Source: Deltaproteobacteria bacterium
Lineage (GTDB): Bacteria; Myxococcota; Polyangia; Haliangiales; Haliangiaceae
Assembly: GCA_018262455.1 (NCBI GenBank)
Contig: JAGSPR010000338.1
Coordinates: 1-7,586, forward strand
Reading direction: 5' to 3'
DNA: 7,586 nucleotides
In this document: one piece after another, positions 1 to 7,454 of the stretch
Layout: each line of letters opens with the position of its first letter
Position numbering within the stretch: position 1 is the stretch's first letter
The notes under the pieces: model-generated
What the model was told of the DNA's origin: nothing
Seen by the model: only the letters and a program-made list of their open reading frames with translations
Databases searched by the model: none
Translations under genes and position numbers: made by a program

Positions 1-1251
1 CCGACCGATCTCGTCGACCGTGTGCGACGCGGCGACCAGCTCGCTGCGGTTCGGCGTATCGATGCCGTAGAAGCAGGGGTGGGTGGTTGGCGGTGCGCTG
101 ATCCGCAGGTGGTCCTCGCGGGCCCCCGCGTTGCGGAGCATCTTGACGATCTTGCGAGACGTGGTGCCTCGGACCAGCGAGTCGTCGACCACGACGACTC
201 GCTTGCCGTCGACGATCGAGCGCACCGGCGAGAGCTTGAGGCGGACGCCGAAGTGGCGGATCGAGTCCTGGGGCTCGATGAAGGTCCGGCCCACGTAGTG
301 CGAGCGGATGAGTCCCATCTCGAACGGGATCCCGCTCTCCTTGGAGTACCCGATCGCGGCGGGTACGCCCGAGTCGGGCACCGGGATGACGACGTCACCC
401 TCCACCGGAGACTCCTGCGCGAGCTTCTGGCCCATCTTCTCTCGCGCGCGATAGACGGACTTGCCGTTCACCAGGCTGTCGGGCCTCGCGAAGTAGACGT
501 GCTCGAACACGCAGAACGTGGTCTTGACGTGCTCGGCGGAGAACGCCAGCTTGTGGCTGGTCATCCCGCCTTTCTCGATCATGACGATCTCGCCCGGCTC
601 GACCTCGCGGATGAACTCCGCCTCGACGAGATCGAACGCGCAGGTCTCGCTCGAGAGCACGAACGCGTCCTTGAGCCGGCCGATTGCCAGTGGACGGAAT
701 CCGTTGGGGTCGCGGACCCCGATCATCCGCCCGTCATGGGTCGCTATGATGAGCGAGTAGGCGCCGCGGACCCGCCGCAGCGCCGACATCAGCTTGCTGA
801 GCACGTCTGCCGAGCCGTCGCTCGACCGGGCCTTGGCCATCAGGTGGACGATGACCTCGGTGTCGCTCGAGGTCTGGAAGATCGACCCCTGGGCCTCGAG
901 CTCGAGCCGGAGCTCGGCGGCATTGACGAGGTTACCGTTGTGCGCGATCGCCAGCTGCCCGACACCAGGGCCGACCGACTCGAACAGGAACGGCTGCGCG
1001 TTGCGAAGCTCGGAGCTTCCGGCCGTCGAGTACCGGACGTGGCCGATCGCCGAACGACCAGGGAGCTTCGCCAACGCCTCGCGGTTGAAGTTGTCCGAGA
1101 CGAGCCCCATGGCGACATGGCGTCGCAATCGACCATCGTCCACGGCGACGAGCCCGGCGGACTCTTGCCCACGATGCTGCAGGGCGTGCATGCCCAGATA
1201 GGCGATGTTGGCCGCCTCCTCGTGCCCGTGGATGCCGAAGACGCCGCACAT
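1..1251 (-). CDS. purF: Amidophosphoribosyltransferase PurF, C-terminus cut by window edge
   Basis: This enzyme transfers ammonia from glutamine to PRPP to make phosphoribosylamine, the first committed step of de novo purine synthesis, in the cytoplasm. The visible 417 residues begin MCGVFGI. Cys2 is the N-terminal glutaminase nucleophile, exposed once Met1 is removed. Other glutaminase motifs are HRGQE (26-30), GHVRYST (70-76), HNGN (104-107) and SSDTE (128-132). The phosphoribosyltransferase half shows the PRPP loop [13 protein letters not shown] at 352-364. Cys247 (FCVFEH) and Cys393 (HPCFYGID) match two of the four Fe-S ligands of the Bacillus-type enzyme; the last two would lie beyond the edge. 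E. coli PurF has Asn-Val instead of Cys-Phe at the second site, so this looks like an Fe-S-type PurF. Roughly 60-80 residues are missing. The start is uncertain: ATG at 1251 gives Cys2 directly, while in-frame GTG at 1269 would add a six-residue leader. No strong Shine-Dalgarno precedes either. The identification is very secure. Confidence 0.96.
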   Translation of the reverse strand, partial: MCGVFGIHGHEEAANIAYLGMHALQHRGQESAGLVAVDDGRLRRHVAMGLVSDNFNREALAKLPGRSAIGHVRYSTAGSSELRNAQPFLFESVGPGVGQLAIAHNGNLVNAAELRLELEAQGSIFQTSSDTEVIVHLMAKARSSDGSADVLSKLMSALRRVRGAYSLIIATHDGRMIGVRDPNGFRPLAIGRLKDAFVLSSETCAFDLVEAEFIREVEPGEIVMIEKGGMTSHKLAFSAEHVKTTFCVFEHVYFARPDSLVNGKSVYRAREKMGQKLAQESPVEGDVVIPVPDSGVPAAIGYSKESGIPFEMGLIRSHYVGRTFIEPQDSIRHFGVRLKLSPVRSIVDGKRVVVVDDSLVRGTTSRKIVKMLRNAGAREDHLRISAPPTTHPCFYGIDTPNRSELVAASHTVDEIGR

Positions 1252-1297
1252 GTGCAGCTCATTTAGCACGTAGGGGGGGATCCTCAGCAGCAAACTT

Positions 1298-2227
1298 GTG
1301 GATCTCGCGGGCCTGGCTTACCTTTTTTCCGACGTGGCTCGTCTTCTCTGGCGTGATGCGCAGGGCATCGAGGGATCTCTCGATCTTGCGTCGACCGAGA
1401 TCCGGGTCGGTCGCGCCATGGATTGTGCGATTCGTACTGATGACGCGATGGTGTCGCGGCATCACGCTCGCGTGTTCTGGGGCGGCGGCGGCTACGTGCT
1501 CGAGGATCTGTCATCGGCCAACGGGGTCTACTTCCAGGAGCAGCGCGTCCAGAGCCACCGGTTCAAGCATGGCGATGCCGTGCGATGCGGCAGCCTGTGG
1601 CTGCGCTTCGTAGACCTCGGTCAAGCGAGCGTCAGCGCGACCCCGCAGGCGAACGTTGCCCCGATGATGCAGCACCCCGGCATGGGTGCGATCGCACCGG
1701 CCGGCCCGACGGGTCACGTCGACGTCGCGGAGGCGGTCAGCAGCACGATGAACGTCCCGCTCTCGGCGCCCGTTCAGACTCCACAGCCTTCCAGCGTGGC
1801 CGCCTCGGACGCGGCAGCGAGCGAATCAGAGATCGAGATCGGCGTGCTCCGGCGCCGGGTCGAGCAGCTGCAAACCGAGCTCCGCGTCTATCGCTCGAAC
1901 AAGTTCAACCAGGAGACCGCGCGCCGGATGGAAGACCTCGAGCGAGACCTCTCGAGGATCGAGATCGAGCGCGACAACCTCAAGGGCCGGCTCGCCGGCG
2001 CTGGCCACCAGGTCTCCGCGATGACGGCCGAGACCGCCGCTTCGCTCCACGACCTGCTCGCGAGCCTACGGATGGAGATCAGGGCAGCGGAGGGTCAGTT
2101 CGAGCAGTACGGCATGAGCATGCCGCGCGCGAGCTTCGAGATGATCAACCAGTCATTGAAAGATGCGTCGGCGCACTGCGACGAGGCCCGCGACCTGCTG
2201 CGCCGGCTCCGCGGAATCGCCGAGTAG
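1298..2227 (+). CDS. FHA-domain protein with C-terminal coiled coil
   Basis: This predicted cytoplasmic signalling adaptor has 309 residues from GTG 1298. An N-terminal forkhead-associated (FHA) domain spans about residues 14-106. It carries the phosphothreonine-binding signature: Gly38-Arg39, Ser53-Arg54-His55-His56, and DLSSANG at 70-76 with Asn75-Gly76. FHA domains bind phosphothreonine peptides, usually products of Ser/Thr kinases. Next comes an Ala/Pro/Ser/Gln-rich linker (about 107-175), then a charged heptad-like helix at about 176-236 that should form a coiled coil, and a second helical stretch at about 240-306 ending in DLLRRLRG. No enzymatic domain, signal peptide or membrane segment is seen, so it is probably a scaffold or adaptor. 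The start is uncertain. In-frame GTG at 1334 would give 297 residues beginning just before the first FHA strand and leave more room for a promoter; neither GTG has a clear ribosome binding site. The gene diverges from purF and its stop codon abuts that of the next gene. No kinase is present in the window, so the partner is unknown. Confidence 0.88.
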   Translation: MDLAGLAYLFSDVARLLWRDAQGIEGSLDLASTEIRVGRAMDCAIRTDDAMVSRHHARVFWGGGGYVLEDLSSANGVYFQEQRVQSHRFKHGDAVRCGSLWLRFVDLGQASVSATPQANVAPMMQHPGMGAIAPAGPTGHVDVAEAVSSTMNVPLSAPVQTPQPSSVAASDAAASESEIEIGVLRRRVEQLQTELRVYRSNKFNQETARRMEDLERDLSRIEIERDNLKGRLAGAGHQVSAMTAETAASLHDLLASLRMEIRAAEGQFEQYGMSMPRASFEMINQSLKDASAHCDEARDLLRRLRGIAE

Positions 2228-2662
2228 CTACCGGTTCGGCAGGTAGTCGAGCGCAACGTAGAGGACGCCGTGCGCGAGCGTCAGGATGCCCGCCATCCAC
2301 AGCGTCGTCATGATCCCCTGGATCTGGAACAGGGGACGAACTTCGGTCTTGCCGCCGATCTGACTCTCGAACCGCGGCAGCTTGTTCCAGCGGAACACGC
2401 GCACGGTCGCGACGAGCAGGATCATGTTGACGATGAACGGCATCACGAAGCCCGCGGCCCCGAGCGTCGCCATGTTCAGGATCGGCGTCAGCGCCCAGTA
2501 AAGCCCGGTGTTGAGCACCGCGAACACCAGCGCGATCATCGGGGTCGCCCACCGCTTGGGAATCACGACCTTCGGGTTCTTGCGCGCCGCGATGAAGAAC
2601 ACGATGCCGAACAGCAGGAGCCGCACGCCCAGCTTGATCAGGATCCCGGTGGCTCCGCTCAT
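2228..2662 (-). CDS. Small four-helix membrane protein of unknown function
   Basis: I do not recognise this 144-residue protein with certainty. Hydrophobicity suggests four transmembrane helices, at about residues 7-25, 40-62, 66-90 and 117-138. Basic residues flank them (RKNPK at 27-31, PKR at 35-37, and R88, R91, K94), and a hydrophilic loop at about 91-113 separates helices 3 and 4. Helices 2-3, with Asn51, TLG at 66-68 and Asn79, loosely recall the small four-helix family called phage holin 4 / DUF360 (YvlD-like). That link is from memory and weak. Coding on this strand is supported by GC-rich third positions, an uninterrupted frame and coherent membrane topology. The ATG at 2662 has no Shine-Dalgarno sequence but overlaps, as ATGA, the stop codon of a coding-like upstream frame, which suggests translation by coupling. 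Its stop codon directly abuts that of the convergent FHA gene. Confidence 0.8.
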   Translation of the reverse strand: MSGATGILIKLGVRLLLFGIVFFIAARKNPKVVIPKRWATPMIALVFAVLNTGLYWALTPILNMATLGAAGFVMPFIVNMILLVATVRVFRWNKLPRFESQIGGKTEVRPLFQIQGIMTTLWMAGILTLAHGVLYVALDYLPNR

Positions 2663-2820
2663 GAGGTCAGTCTGGCACGCCCCATCCGCAGCCGCGAGCC
2701 CTCGCCGGCGGGGTCGGTGGGCAGGGACCGCTTGGGCCTCGGTGCGCCCTGGATCGGGATCTTGTAACGGTCGCAGCGCCGCTCGCTGACTTCGCAGATT
2801 AGGCTAGCGTTTTCGCTATC
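2659..2820 (-). CDS. Possible small ORF without a canonical start, ahead of the membrane gene
   Basis: On the minus strand a frame is open for 53 codons between TAA (2821-2823) and TGA (2659-2661). From about position 2796 onward nearly all codons end in G or C, as in the real genes nearby. The predicted peptide is hydrophilic and rich in Arg and Pro, with two cysteines near its beginning (CEVSERRCDRYK) and a Pro/Lys/Arg-rich middle. It ends with TGA overlapping the ATG of the membrane gene as ATGA, a typical arrangement of coupled genes. The problem is the start. The only in-frame ATG, GTG or TTG is an ATG nine codons from the end. It may therefore use a rare start codon, be a decayed gene that lost its beginning, or be chance. 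The rest of the 2663-2832 gap holds regulatory signals for the plus-strand gene. No function can be assigned. Confidence 0.3.
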   Translation of the reverse strand, partial: DSENASLICEVSERRCDRYKIPIQGAPRPKRSLPTDPAGEGSRLRMGRARLTS

Positions 2821-2822
2821 TT

Positions 2823-2828
2823 AGGAGG
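2823..2828 (+). promoter_or_regulatory. Strong Shine-Dalgarno AGGAGG for GTG 2833
   Basis: A perfect AGGAGG lies four bases before the GTG at 2833, slightly close but usable. It is the best ribosome binding site in the window and the main reason to accept the longer start of the downstream membrane protein. Just upstream, TAGCG-TTTT-CGCTA (2805-2818) can form a small five-base-pair hairpin; whether it matters is unknown. Confidence 0.55.
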
Positions 2829-2832
2829 CTCC

Positions 2833-3360
2833 GTGTGTATAGATCTCGATACAAGTTCTCGACAATTGTCGCGTCTCGATTACAATTATCTCATGGGTGA
2901 CATGGTCGGGTTCGCGCCGCGAGCTCTCAGGGCCGAGACAGCGAGGTTGCGCCGCCGTCGAGATGTCTGGATCGCGGCGACCGCGATGCTCGCTGCCATG
3001 CTCGCGCTCCCGTTCGCGCAGTCGAGCTGGCATGGACCGGAGGTCGCGGCGGTGCTCGCCGTCGCGGCCACGTCGATGCTCGCCGGTCAGCGATGGGCGA
3101 TCGCCGTGATCGTCATCGCCGAGTTGCTGCTGATTCCCACCGTCTGGCCGCGCGCATTTCTCGCGAATGGAGATCTCGTCACGCGGGTCGCAGCCCTCGG
3201 CTCGCTGGTCGCGGTCGTGCCCGGTATCCTGAGGATGCGCCGCGCCGCCGCCGCGCTCGTGCTCGTCACCGGGCGTCCACGTACCCGCGGGACGTGCCGT
3301 GCGTTCCATGCCGCGCTGGTCGTGATCGGGTTGGTCGCGACCTTCCTGCCCATCCTCTGA
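2833..3360 (+). CDS. Membrane protein of unknown function, multi-helix
   Basis: This protein has 175 residues from GTG 2833, or 155 from ATG 2893. I do not recognise a family. Numbered from ATG 2893, a basic N-terminal segment (RLRRRRD, 18-24) precedes hydrophobic stretches at about 25-42, 50-64, 68-86, 95-113 and 137-155, giving four or five probable membrane helices. The last one ends the protein, right at its C-terminus. The Arg-rich N-terminus and the basic loop at 114-117 suggest a cytoplasmic side by the positive-inside rule. The start is ambiguous. GTG 2833 has a perfect Shine-Dalgarno, but the 20 codons between the two candidates are AT-rich at third positions (about 6 of 19 end in G or C), unlike the rest of the gene. 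They also overlap a palindrome and a promoter-like pair, so ATG 2893 may be the true start. The gene converges on purL with 28 bases between stop codons. Confidence 0.7.
   Translation: MCIDLDTSSRQLSRLDYNYLMGDMVGFAPRALRAETARLRRRRDVWIAATAMLAAMLALPFAQSSWHGPEVAAVLAVAATSMLAGQRWAIAVIVIAELLLIPTVWPRAFLANGDLVTRVAALGSLVAVVPGILRMRRAAAALVLVTGRPRTRGTCRAFHAALVVIGLVATFLPIL
2859..2886 (+). promoter_or_regulatory. Sigma-70-like promoter ending at a possible leaderless ATG
   Basis: TCGACA (2859-2864) matches the -35 consensus TTGACA at 5 of 6 bases. TACAAT (2881-2886) matches the -10 consensus TATAAT at 5 of 6. The spacer is 16 bases. Transcription would be expected to begin about seven bases after the -10 box, which is almost exactly the ATG at 2893, so the mRNA could be leaderless. 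The AT-rich composition stands out against the GC-rich surroundings. If GTG 2833 is the true start, this pair would lie inside the coding region and be less meaningful. Confidence 0.4.
2860..2871. promoter_or_regulatory. Perfect 12-bp palindrome, candidate operator
   Basis: CGACAATTGTCG is a perfect inverted repeat with no spacer, and it overlaps the candidate -35 box. A bound repressor would be expected to block that promoter. The core ACAATT recurs at 2882-2887, and CTCGA recurs at 2845, 2858 and 2875, giving a small cluster of related half-sites. No regulator gene is visible in the window, so the binding protein is unknown. Confidence 0.4.
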
Positions 3361-3388
3361 GCCTGCGCTCGGTCTCAGGCCGTGCCGT

Positions 3389-6300
3389 TCAGTCGACCCA
3401 GGCGCGCGCGTTGTAGAACATCCGCATCCACGGGCTGTCTTCGCCCCAGCCGTCGGGATGCCACGAGAGCTGCACGGTCCGGAACACGCGTTCGGGATGC
3501 GGCATCATCACGGTGAGCCGGCCATCGGCGGTGGTGAGGGCTGCGATACCTGCCGGCGAGCCGTTCGGGTTCGCGGGATAGGAACTCGCGATCGTGCCGC
3601 GACCGTCGACGAAGCGCGCGGCGATCAGGCCCGAGCGTTCGAGCGCGGAGAGCTGGGCTGGATCGAGCTCGGCCCTGCCCTCGCCGTGAGAGCTGGCGAC
3701 CGGGATCCGCGAGCCGGCCATCCCGCGGAAGAAGATCGAGGGGCCGTCCTCGATACGGAGCAGCACTTCGCGCGCCTCGAACTGCTCGGAGCGGTTCCGC
3801 ACGAACCGCGGCCACGCAGCTGCGCCGGGCAGCTGGTCGGCGAGATCGGCGAGAGCCTGGCAGCCGTTGCACACGCCGAGCACGAACGTGTCGGTGCGCG
3901 CGGTGAACCGGGTGAGCGCGTCGCGGGCGCGTGGGTTGTGCCGGAACGTCGCGGCCCAGCCGCGACCGGCGCCGAGCACATCGCCGAACGAGAACCCGCC
4001 GCAGGCGACCGCACCGCGACAATCGCCAAGATCGATCCGGCCCGAGGCGAGATCGGTCATGTGCACATCGATCGCGTCGAATCCAGCCCGCGTGAAGGCA
4101 GCAGCCATCTCGATCTGACCATTGACGCCCTGCTCGCGCAGGATCGCGACACGAGGACGCGCACCGCGTAGCACCGAGGGCGCCGTGCCCGGATCGAAGG
4201 TGAGCTCGGCGGTGAGGCCGGGGGCATCGGGATCGACGCGTGCGGCGTGCTCCTCGGCTGCGCACGCAGGATCGTCGCGGCGCAGGGCCAGCTGGTGGGT
4301 GACGTGGGACCACCGCGCGCGCAGCTGGCTGCGGCTTGCGTCGAGCACGGTGCGGCCACCATGCATGATGTGCACGCGATCGCCTGCCACCGCGCGACCG
4401 AGGCTGTGAACCTTCACGCCGCCGATCGCGAGTGCCACGCGGACCCCCGCGACGTCAGCGGAGGCAACCTCGACGACGGCCCCGAGCTCCTCGGCGAACA
4501 ACGCCGCGAACGGGTCGGGGTGGACGGCGGTGGTGTCGAGCTCGAGCCCGAGGCCGGACGCGAACGCCATCTCGAGCAGCGTGACCACGAGCCCGCCGTC
4601 CGAACGATCGTGGTACGCGGTCAGCTTGCGCCCAGCGACGAGCTGCTGGAGGGCGCCGTAGAATCCGAGCAGACGGGTCGGGTCGTCGAGGTCGGGTGGC
4701 GTATCGCCGAGCTGGCCGAACACCTGGGCGAGGCAGGAGCCGCCGAGCCTGCCCTGGCCGTCGCCGAGATCGACGAGCAGCAGCTCGCGACCGGCGCCGC
4801 GCAGCTCGGGAGTCACGGCGAGTCGGACGTCCTCGACGGGCCCGAACGCGGTGACGACGAGCGTGACCGGCGAGACGACCGTGCGCGTGAGCATCGGCAC
4901 CGAGCACGCCGCCTGGTTCGGAAGACTTGCCGGACCCTGCGCGACGCGTGCCGACAGCGCATCCACCGCGGTGACCGCGCGGTCGATCGAGGCTTCGGCG
5001 GCGGCGAACGGATCCGCGTACGTGCGCGGCGTCGCGAGGGCGTCCTCGCGGATCGTCGCGTCGTCGAGCTCATCGACCGGCGTGGTCCATACCGTGCGCA
5101 TCGACATCGAGTCCTTGCCAACCGGGATCGAGATGCCGAGCGCGATCGCGCACTCGCTCGCGGCGCGCACGCCCGCGTAGAGCCGAGCATCTTCGCCAGG
5201 GTGCCCCGCTGCCGCCATCCAGTTGCACGACAGCTTGATGCGACCGAGCCGGCCGATCGGGACGGCCGCGAGGTTCGTCACGGCCTCCGCGATCGCGAGT
5301 CGGGATGCAGCGGCGGCATCGAGCAACGCCACCGGCGGTCGCTCGCCGATCGCCATCACCTCCCCGGCGTAGGTGTCGAAGCCGGCCGTGGTGAGCGCGC
5401 AGTCCGCCACTGGCACCTGGAACCGGCCGACCATCGAATCGCGCGACACGAGCCCCCCGACGGTGCGATCGCCGATCGTCACCAGGAAGCTCTTGTCCGC
5501 GACGGTCGGCAGCCCGAGCACGCGGTCGAGCGCTTGCGCAACCGTCGCGCCCGCGAGCCTGAGCGGTGCTCCGGCGGGCATCACCGAGTCGGCGTGACGC
5601 ACCATCCGAGGGACCTTGCCGAGCACGAGCTCGAGCGGCAGATCGACCGGGGACGGGCCGCCTGCCCTGTCGGTGACGACGAGCCGCCCGTCGGGGGCCG
5701 CGGTCCCGAGCTGCGCCCACGGCGCGCGCTCGCGAGCACACAGGGCGCCGAAGTCGGCCACACGATCGGGCGCGATCGCGAGCACGTAGCGCTCCTGCGC
5801 CTCGTTGCACCACAGCTCGAGTGGCGACAGATCGGGCTCTCCGGTCGGGATCGCGCGCAGCTCGAGGCGTGCCCCGAGCCCGGCATCGTGCACGAGCTCC
5901 GGCATCGCGTTCGACAGCCCGCCCGCGCCGACATCGTGGATCGACAAGATCGGGTTGCGATCGCCCTGCGCCCAGCAGCGATCGATCACCTCCTGGCAGC
6001 GCCGCTCGACCTCGGCGTTCTCGCGCTGCACCGACGCGTAGTCGAGCTCCTCCGCCGAGGCGCCCTGCGCCAGCGATGACGCCGCGCCGCCGCCGAGGCC
6101 GATCAGGAAGGCCGGGCCACCGAGCACGACGAGCGCAGCACCCGCGGGCACCGGGGCCTTTTGCACGTGCCCCGGGCGTACCGCGCCGATCCCACCCGCC
6201 AGCATGACCGGCTTGTGGAAACCGCGATCGTCGCGCTCGTAGCTGCGGAAGTAGCCGAGGATCGCTGGCCGGCCGAACTCGTTATTGAACGCCGCGCCGC

Positions 6301-7453
6301 CGAGTGGACCGTCGGTCATGATCTCGAGCGCGGACGCGATCCGGGCGGGTGAGCCGACCCAGTCGTCCGCCGCCGGCTCCCACGGCTCGAGCGCGCCGGG
6401 GATCCGGAGATCGGACACGGTGAACCCGACGAGGCCTGCCTTCGGCTTGCCACCGCGACCGGTCGCGCCTTCATCGCGGATCTCGCCACCGGATCCGGTC
6501 GCCGCGCCGGGGAACGGCGAGATCGCGGTCGGGTGATTGTGGGTCTCGACCTTGCCCAGGATGTGCGACGCCTCGCGATGGCCGCGGTAGACACCGTCGT
6601 CGTCGGGAAACAGCCGCTCGGCGACGTTGCCCTCGACCACCGCGGCGTTGTCCTTGTACGCCGACAGCACGCCGCCCGGGCTCACCTCGTTCGTGCGCTT
6701 GATCAGCTGGAACAGCGAGCGCTCCTGCTGCCTGCCGTCGAGGAAGACCTCGGCATTGAAGATCTTGTGGCGGCAGTGCTCGCTGTTCGCCTGCGCGAAC
6801 ATCATCAGCTCGACATCGGTCGGATCGCGACCGAGCTCGCGATAGCCCGCGACGAGGTACTCGATCTCGTCTTCGGCGAGCGCCAGCCCGAGCCGCTTGC
6901 TCGCGTCGCGCAACGTCGCCGCGCCGTCGCTACCTAGGGCGACGAACGCGAGCAGCCGTGGTGCGCCACCGTGCACCACGACCGGCTCGAGATCGACCTC
7001 CCGCGTGACGACACTCTCGGTCATGCGGTCGGACAGCGCGCGCCCGATCGCGGACGGGTCGAGCGCAATGCCCGCCACCGTGTACTCGAGCACGCGCTCG
7101 ATCCGCGTCACTGCCGCGAGCCCGCAGACGTGCGCGATGTCGGTCGCCTTCGACGACCACGGGGAGGTCGTTCCGATCCGCGGCGTGATCCAGAACGTGG
7201 CCTGGGCCGGCGCGGCACTCGCGGGCGTCGAGCTCAGCGCGCCCGCCGGTGCCATCGGCTCGATGTGCGGGCCGTAGGTCAGCATCTGCTCGAGCTGCGC
7301 CGTCTCGGCGTCGGTCAGCGCGTGCTCGGTCGCGACGAGGTGCACCCAGCGGGTGTCGAGCCTCGCCAGCCCAGGGCTCACCGCCTGCGCCTTCGCGAAT
7401 GCGCGGGCTCGTCGGGGCGAGCTCAGCGCGGCTCTGCCCCGGAAGATCACCAT
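3389..7453 (-). CDS. purL: Phosphoribosylformylglycinamidine synthase PurL, large single-chain form
   Basis: PurL converts FGAR, ATP and glutamine to FGAM, the fourth step of purine synthesis, in the cytoplasm. The full 1354 residues are present. In order, they are a PurS-like N-terminal domain (about 1-165), a linker region (about 170-225), two synthetase halves with ANSEHCRHK (222-230), [18 protein letters not shown] (303-320), FNNEFGRP (389-396) and [14 protein letters not shown] (506-519), and a C-terminal glutaminase (about 1098-1354). The glutaminase has its nucleophile Cys1195 in GVCNGCQ, the dyad His1319 and Glu1321 in PHPER, and [12 protein letters not shown] (1152-1163). By recalled alignment it is close to E. 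coli PurL along its length but about 59 residues longer. Almost all the excess is one insertion at about 786-860, after GKDSMSM. The ATG start lies one base after the purC stop, with GGAG nine bases upstream, so it is probably cotranscribed and coupled with purC. It converges on the membrane-protein gene at its 3' end, and no clear terminator with a T-run is seen in the 28-base gap. Confidence 0.98.
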   Translation of the reverse strand: MVIFRGRAALSSPRRARAFAKAQAVSPGLARLDTRWVHLVATEHALTDAETAQLEQMLTYGPHIEPMAPAGALSSTPASAAPAQATFWITPRIGTTSPWSSKATDIAHVCGLAAVTRIERVLEYTVAGIALDPSAIGRALSDRMTESVVTREVDLEPVVVHGGAPRLLAFVALGSDGAATLRDASKRLGLALAEDEIEYLVAGYRELGRDPTDVELMMFAQANSEHCRHKIFNAEVFLDGRQQERSLFQLIKRTNEVSPGGVLSAYKDNAAVVEGNVAERLFPDDDGVYRGHREASHILGKVETHNHPTAISPFPGAATGSGGEIRDEGATGRGGKPKAGLVGFTVSDLRIPGALEPWEPAADDWVGSPARIASALEIMTDGPLGGAAFNNEFGRPAILGYFRSYERDDRGFHKPVMLAGGIGAVRPGHVQKAPVPAGAALVVLGGPAFLIGLGGGAASSLAQGASAEELDYASVQRENAEVERRCQEVIDRCWAQGDRNPILSIHDVGAGGLSNAMPELVHDAGLGARLELRAIPTGEPDLSPLELWCNEAQERYVLAIAPDRVADFGALCARERAPWAQLGTAAPDGRLVVTDRAGGPSPVDLPLELVLGKVPRMVRHADSVMPAGAPLRLAGATVAQALDRVLGLPTVADKSFLVTIGDRTVGGLVSRDSMVGRFQVPVADCALTTAGFDTYAGEVMAIGERPPVALLDAAAASRLAIAEAVTNLAAVPIGRLGRIKLSCNWMAAAGHPGEDARLYAGVRAASECAIALGISIPVGKDSMSMRTVWTTPVDELDDATIREDALATPRTYADPFAAAEASIDRAVTAVDALSARVAQGPASLPNQAACSVPMLTRTVVSPVTLVVTAFGPVEDVRLAVTPELRGAGRELLLVDLGDGQGRLGGSCLAQVFGQLGDTPPDLDDPTRLLGFYGALQQLVAGRKLTAYHDRSDGGLVVTLLEMAFASGLGLELDTTAVHPDPFAALFAEELGAVVEVASADVAGVRVALAIGGVKVHSLGRAVAGDRVHIMHGGRTVLDASRSQLRARWSHVTHQLALRRDDPACAAEEHAARVDPDAPGLTAELTFDPGTAPSVLRGARPRVAILREQGVNGQIEMAAAFTRAGFDAIDVHMTDLASGRIDLGDCRGAVACGGFSFGDVLGAGRGWAATFRHNPRARDALTRFTARTDTFVLGVCNGCQALADLADQLPGAAAWPRFVRNRSEQFEAREVLLRIEDGPSIFFRGMAGSRIPVASSHGEGRAELDPAQLSALERSGLIAARFVDGRGTIASSYPANPNGSPAGIAALTTADGRLTVMMPHPERVFRTVQLSWHPDGWGEDSPWMRMFYNARAWVD

Positions 7454-7454
7454 G

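Noticed and set aside
22..1266. 414-residue plus-strand open frame opposite purF
   Set aside because: It is the antisense shadow of purF. Its peptide is Arg/Asp/Leu-rich with no domain, while the minus strand encodes every PurF motif in order.
2270..2767. 165-residue plus-strand open frame over the four-helix membrane gene
   Set aside because: The peptide is extremely rich in Arg, His, Asp and Gln with no structure, while the minus strand gives a coherent membrane protein.
2836..2865. Minus-strand promoter TTGTCG-18 bases-TATACA for the four-helix gene
   Set aside because: Each box matches only 4 of 6 bases and the spacing is not ideal; this is compatible with chance in an AT-rich patch.
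2821..3309. 162-residue minus-strand frame opposite the second membrane gene
   Set aside because: The peptide is dominated by Arg, Asp, Glu and Gly, typical of an antisense frame, and the plus strand gives clear hydrophobic helices.
3357..3380. Possible terminator hairpin between the membrane gene and purL
   Set aside because: Two competing five-base-pair stems (GCCTG/CAGGC and CTGAG/CTCAG) have long loops and no T-run on either strand, too weak to call an intrinsic terminator.
4247..6079. 610-residue plus-strand open frame inside purL
   Set aside because: Long antisense frames are expected opposite GC-rich genes. The composition is Arg/Glu/Asp/His-rich with no recognisable fold, and purL is unmistakable on the other strand.
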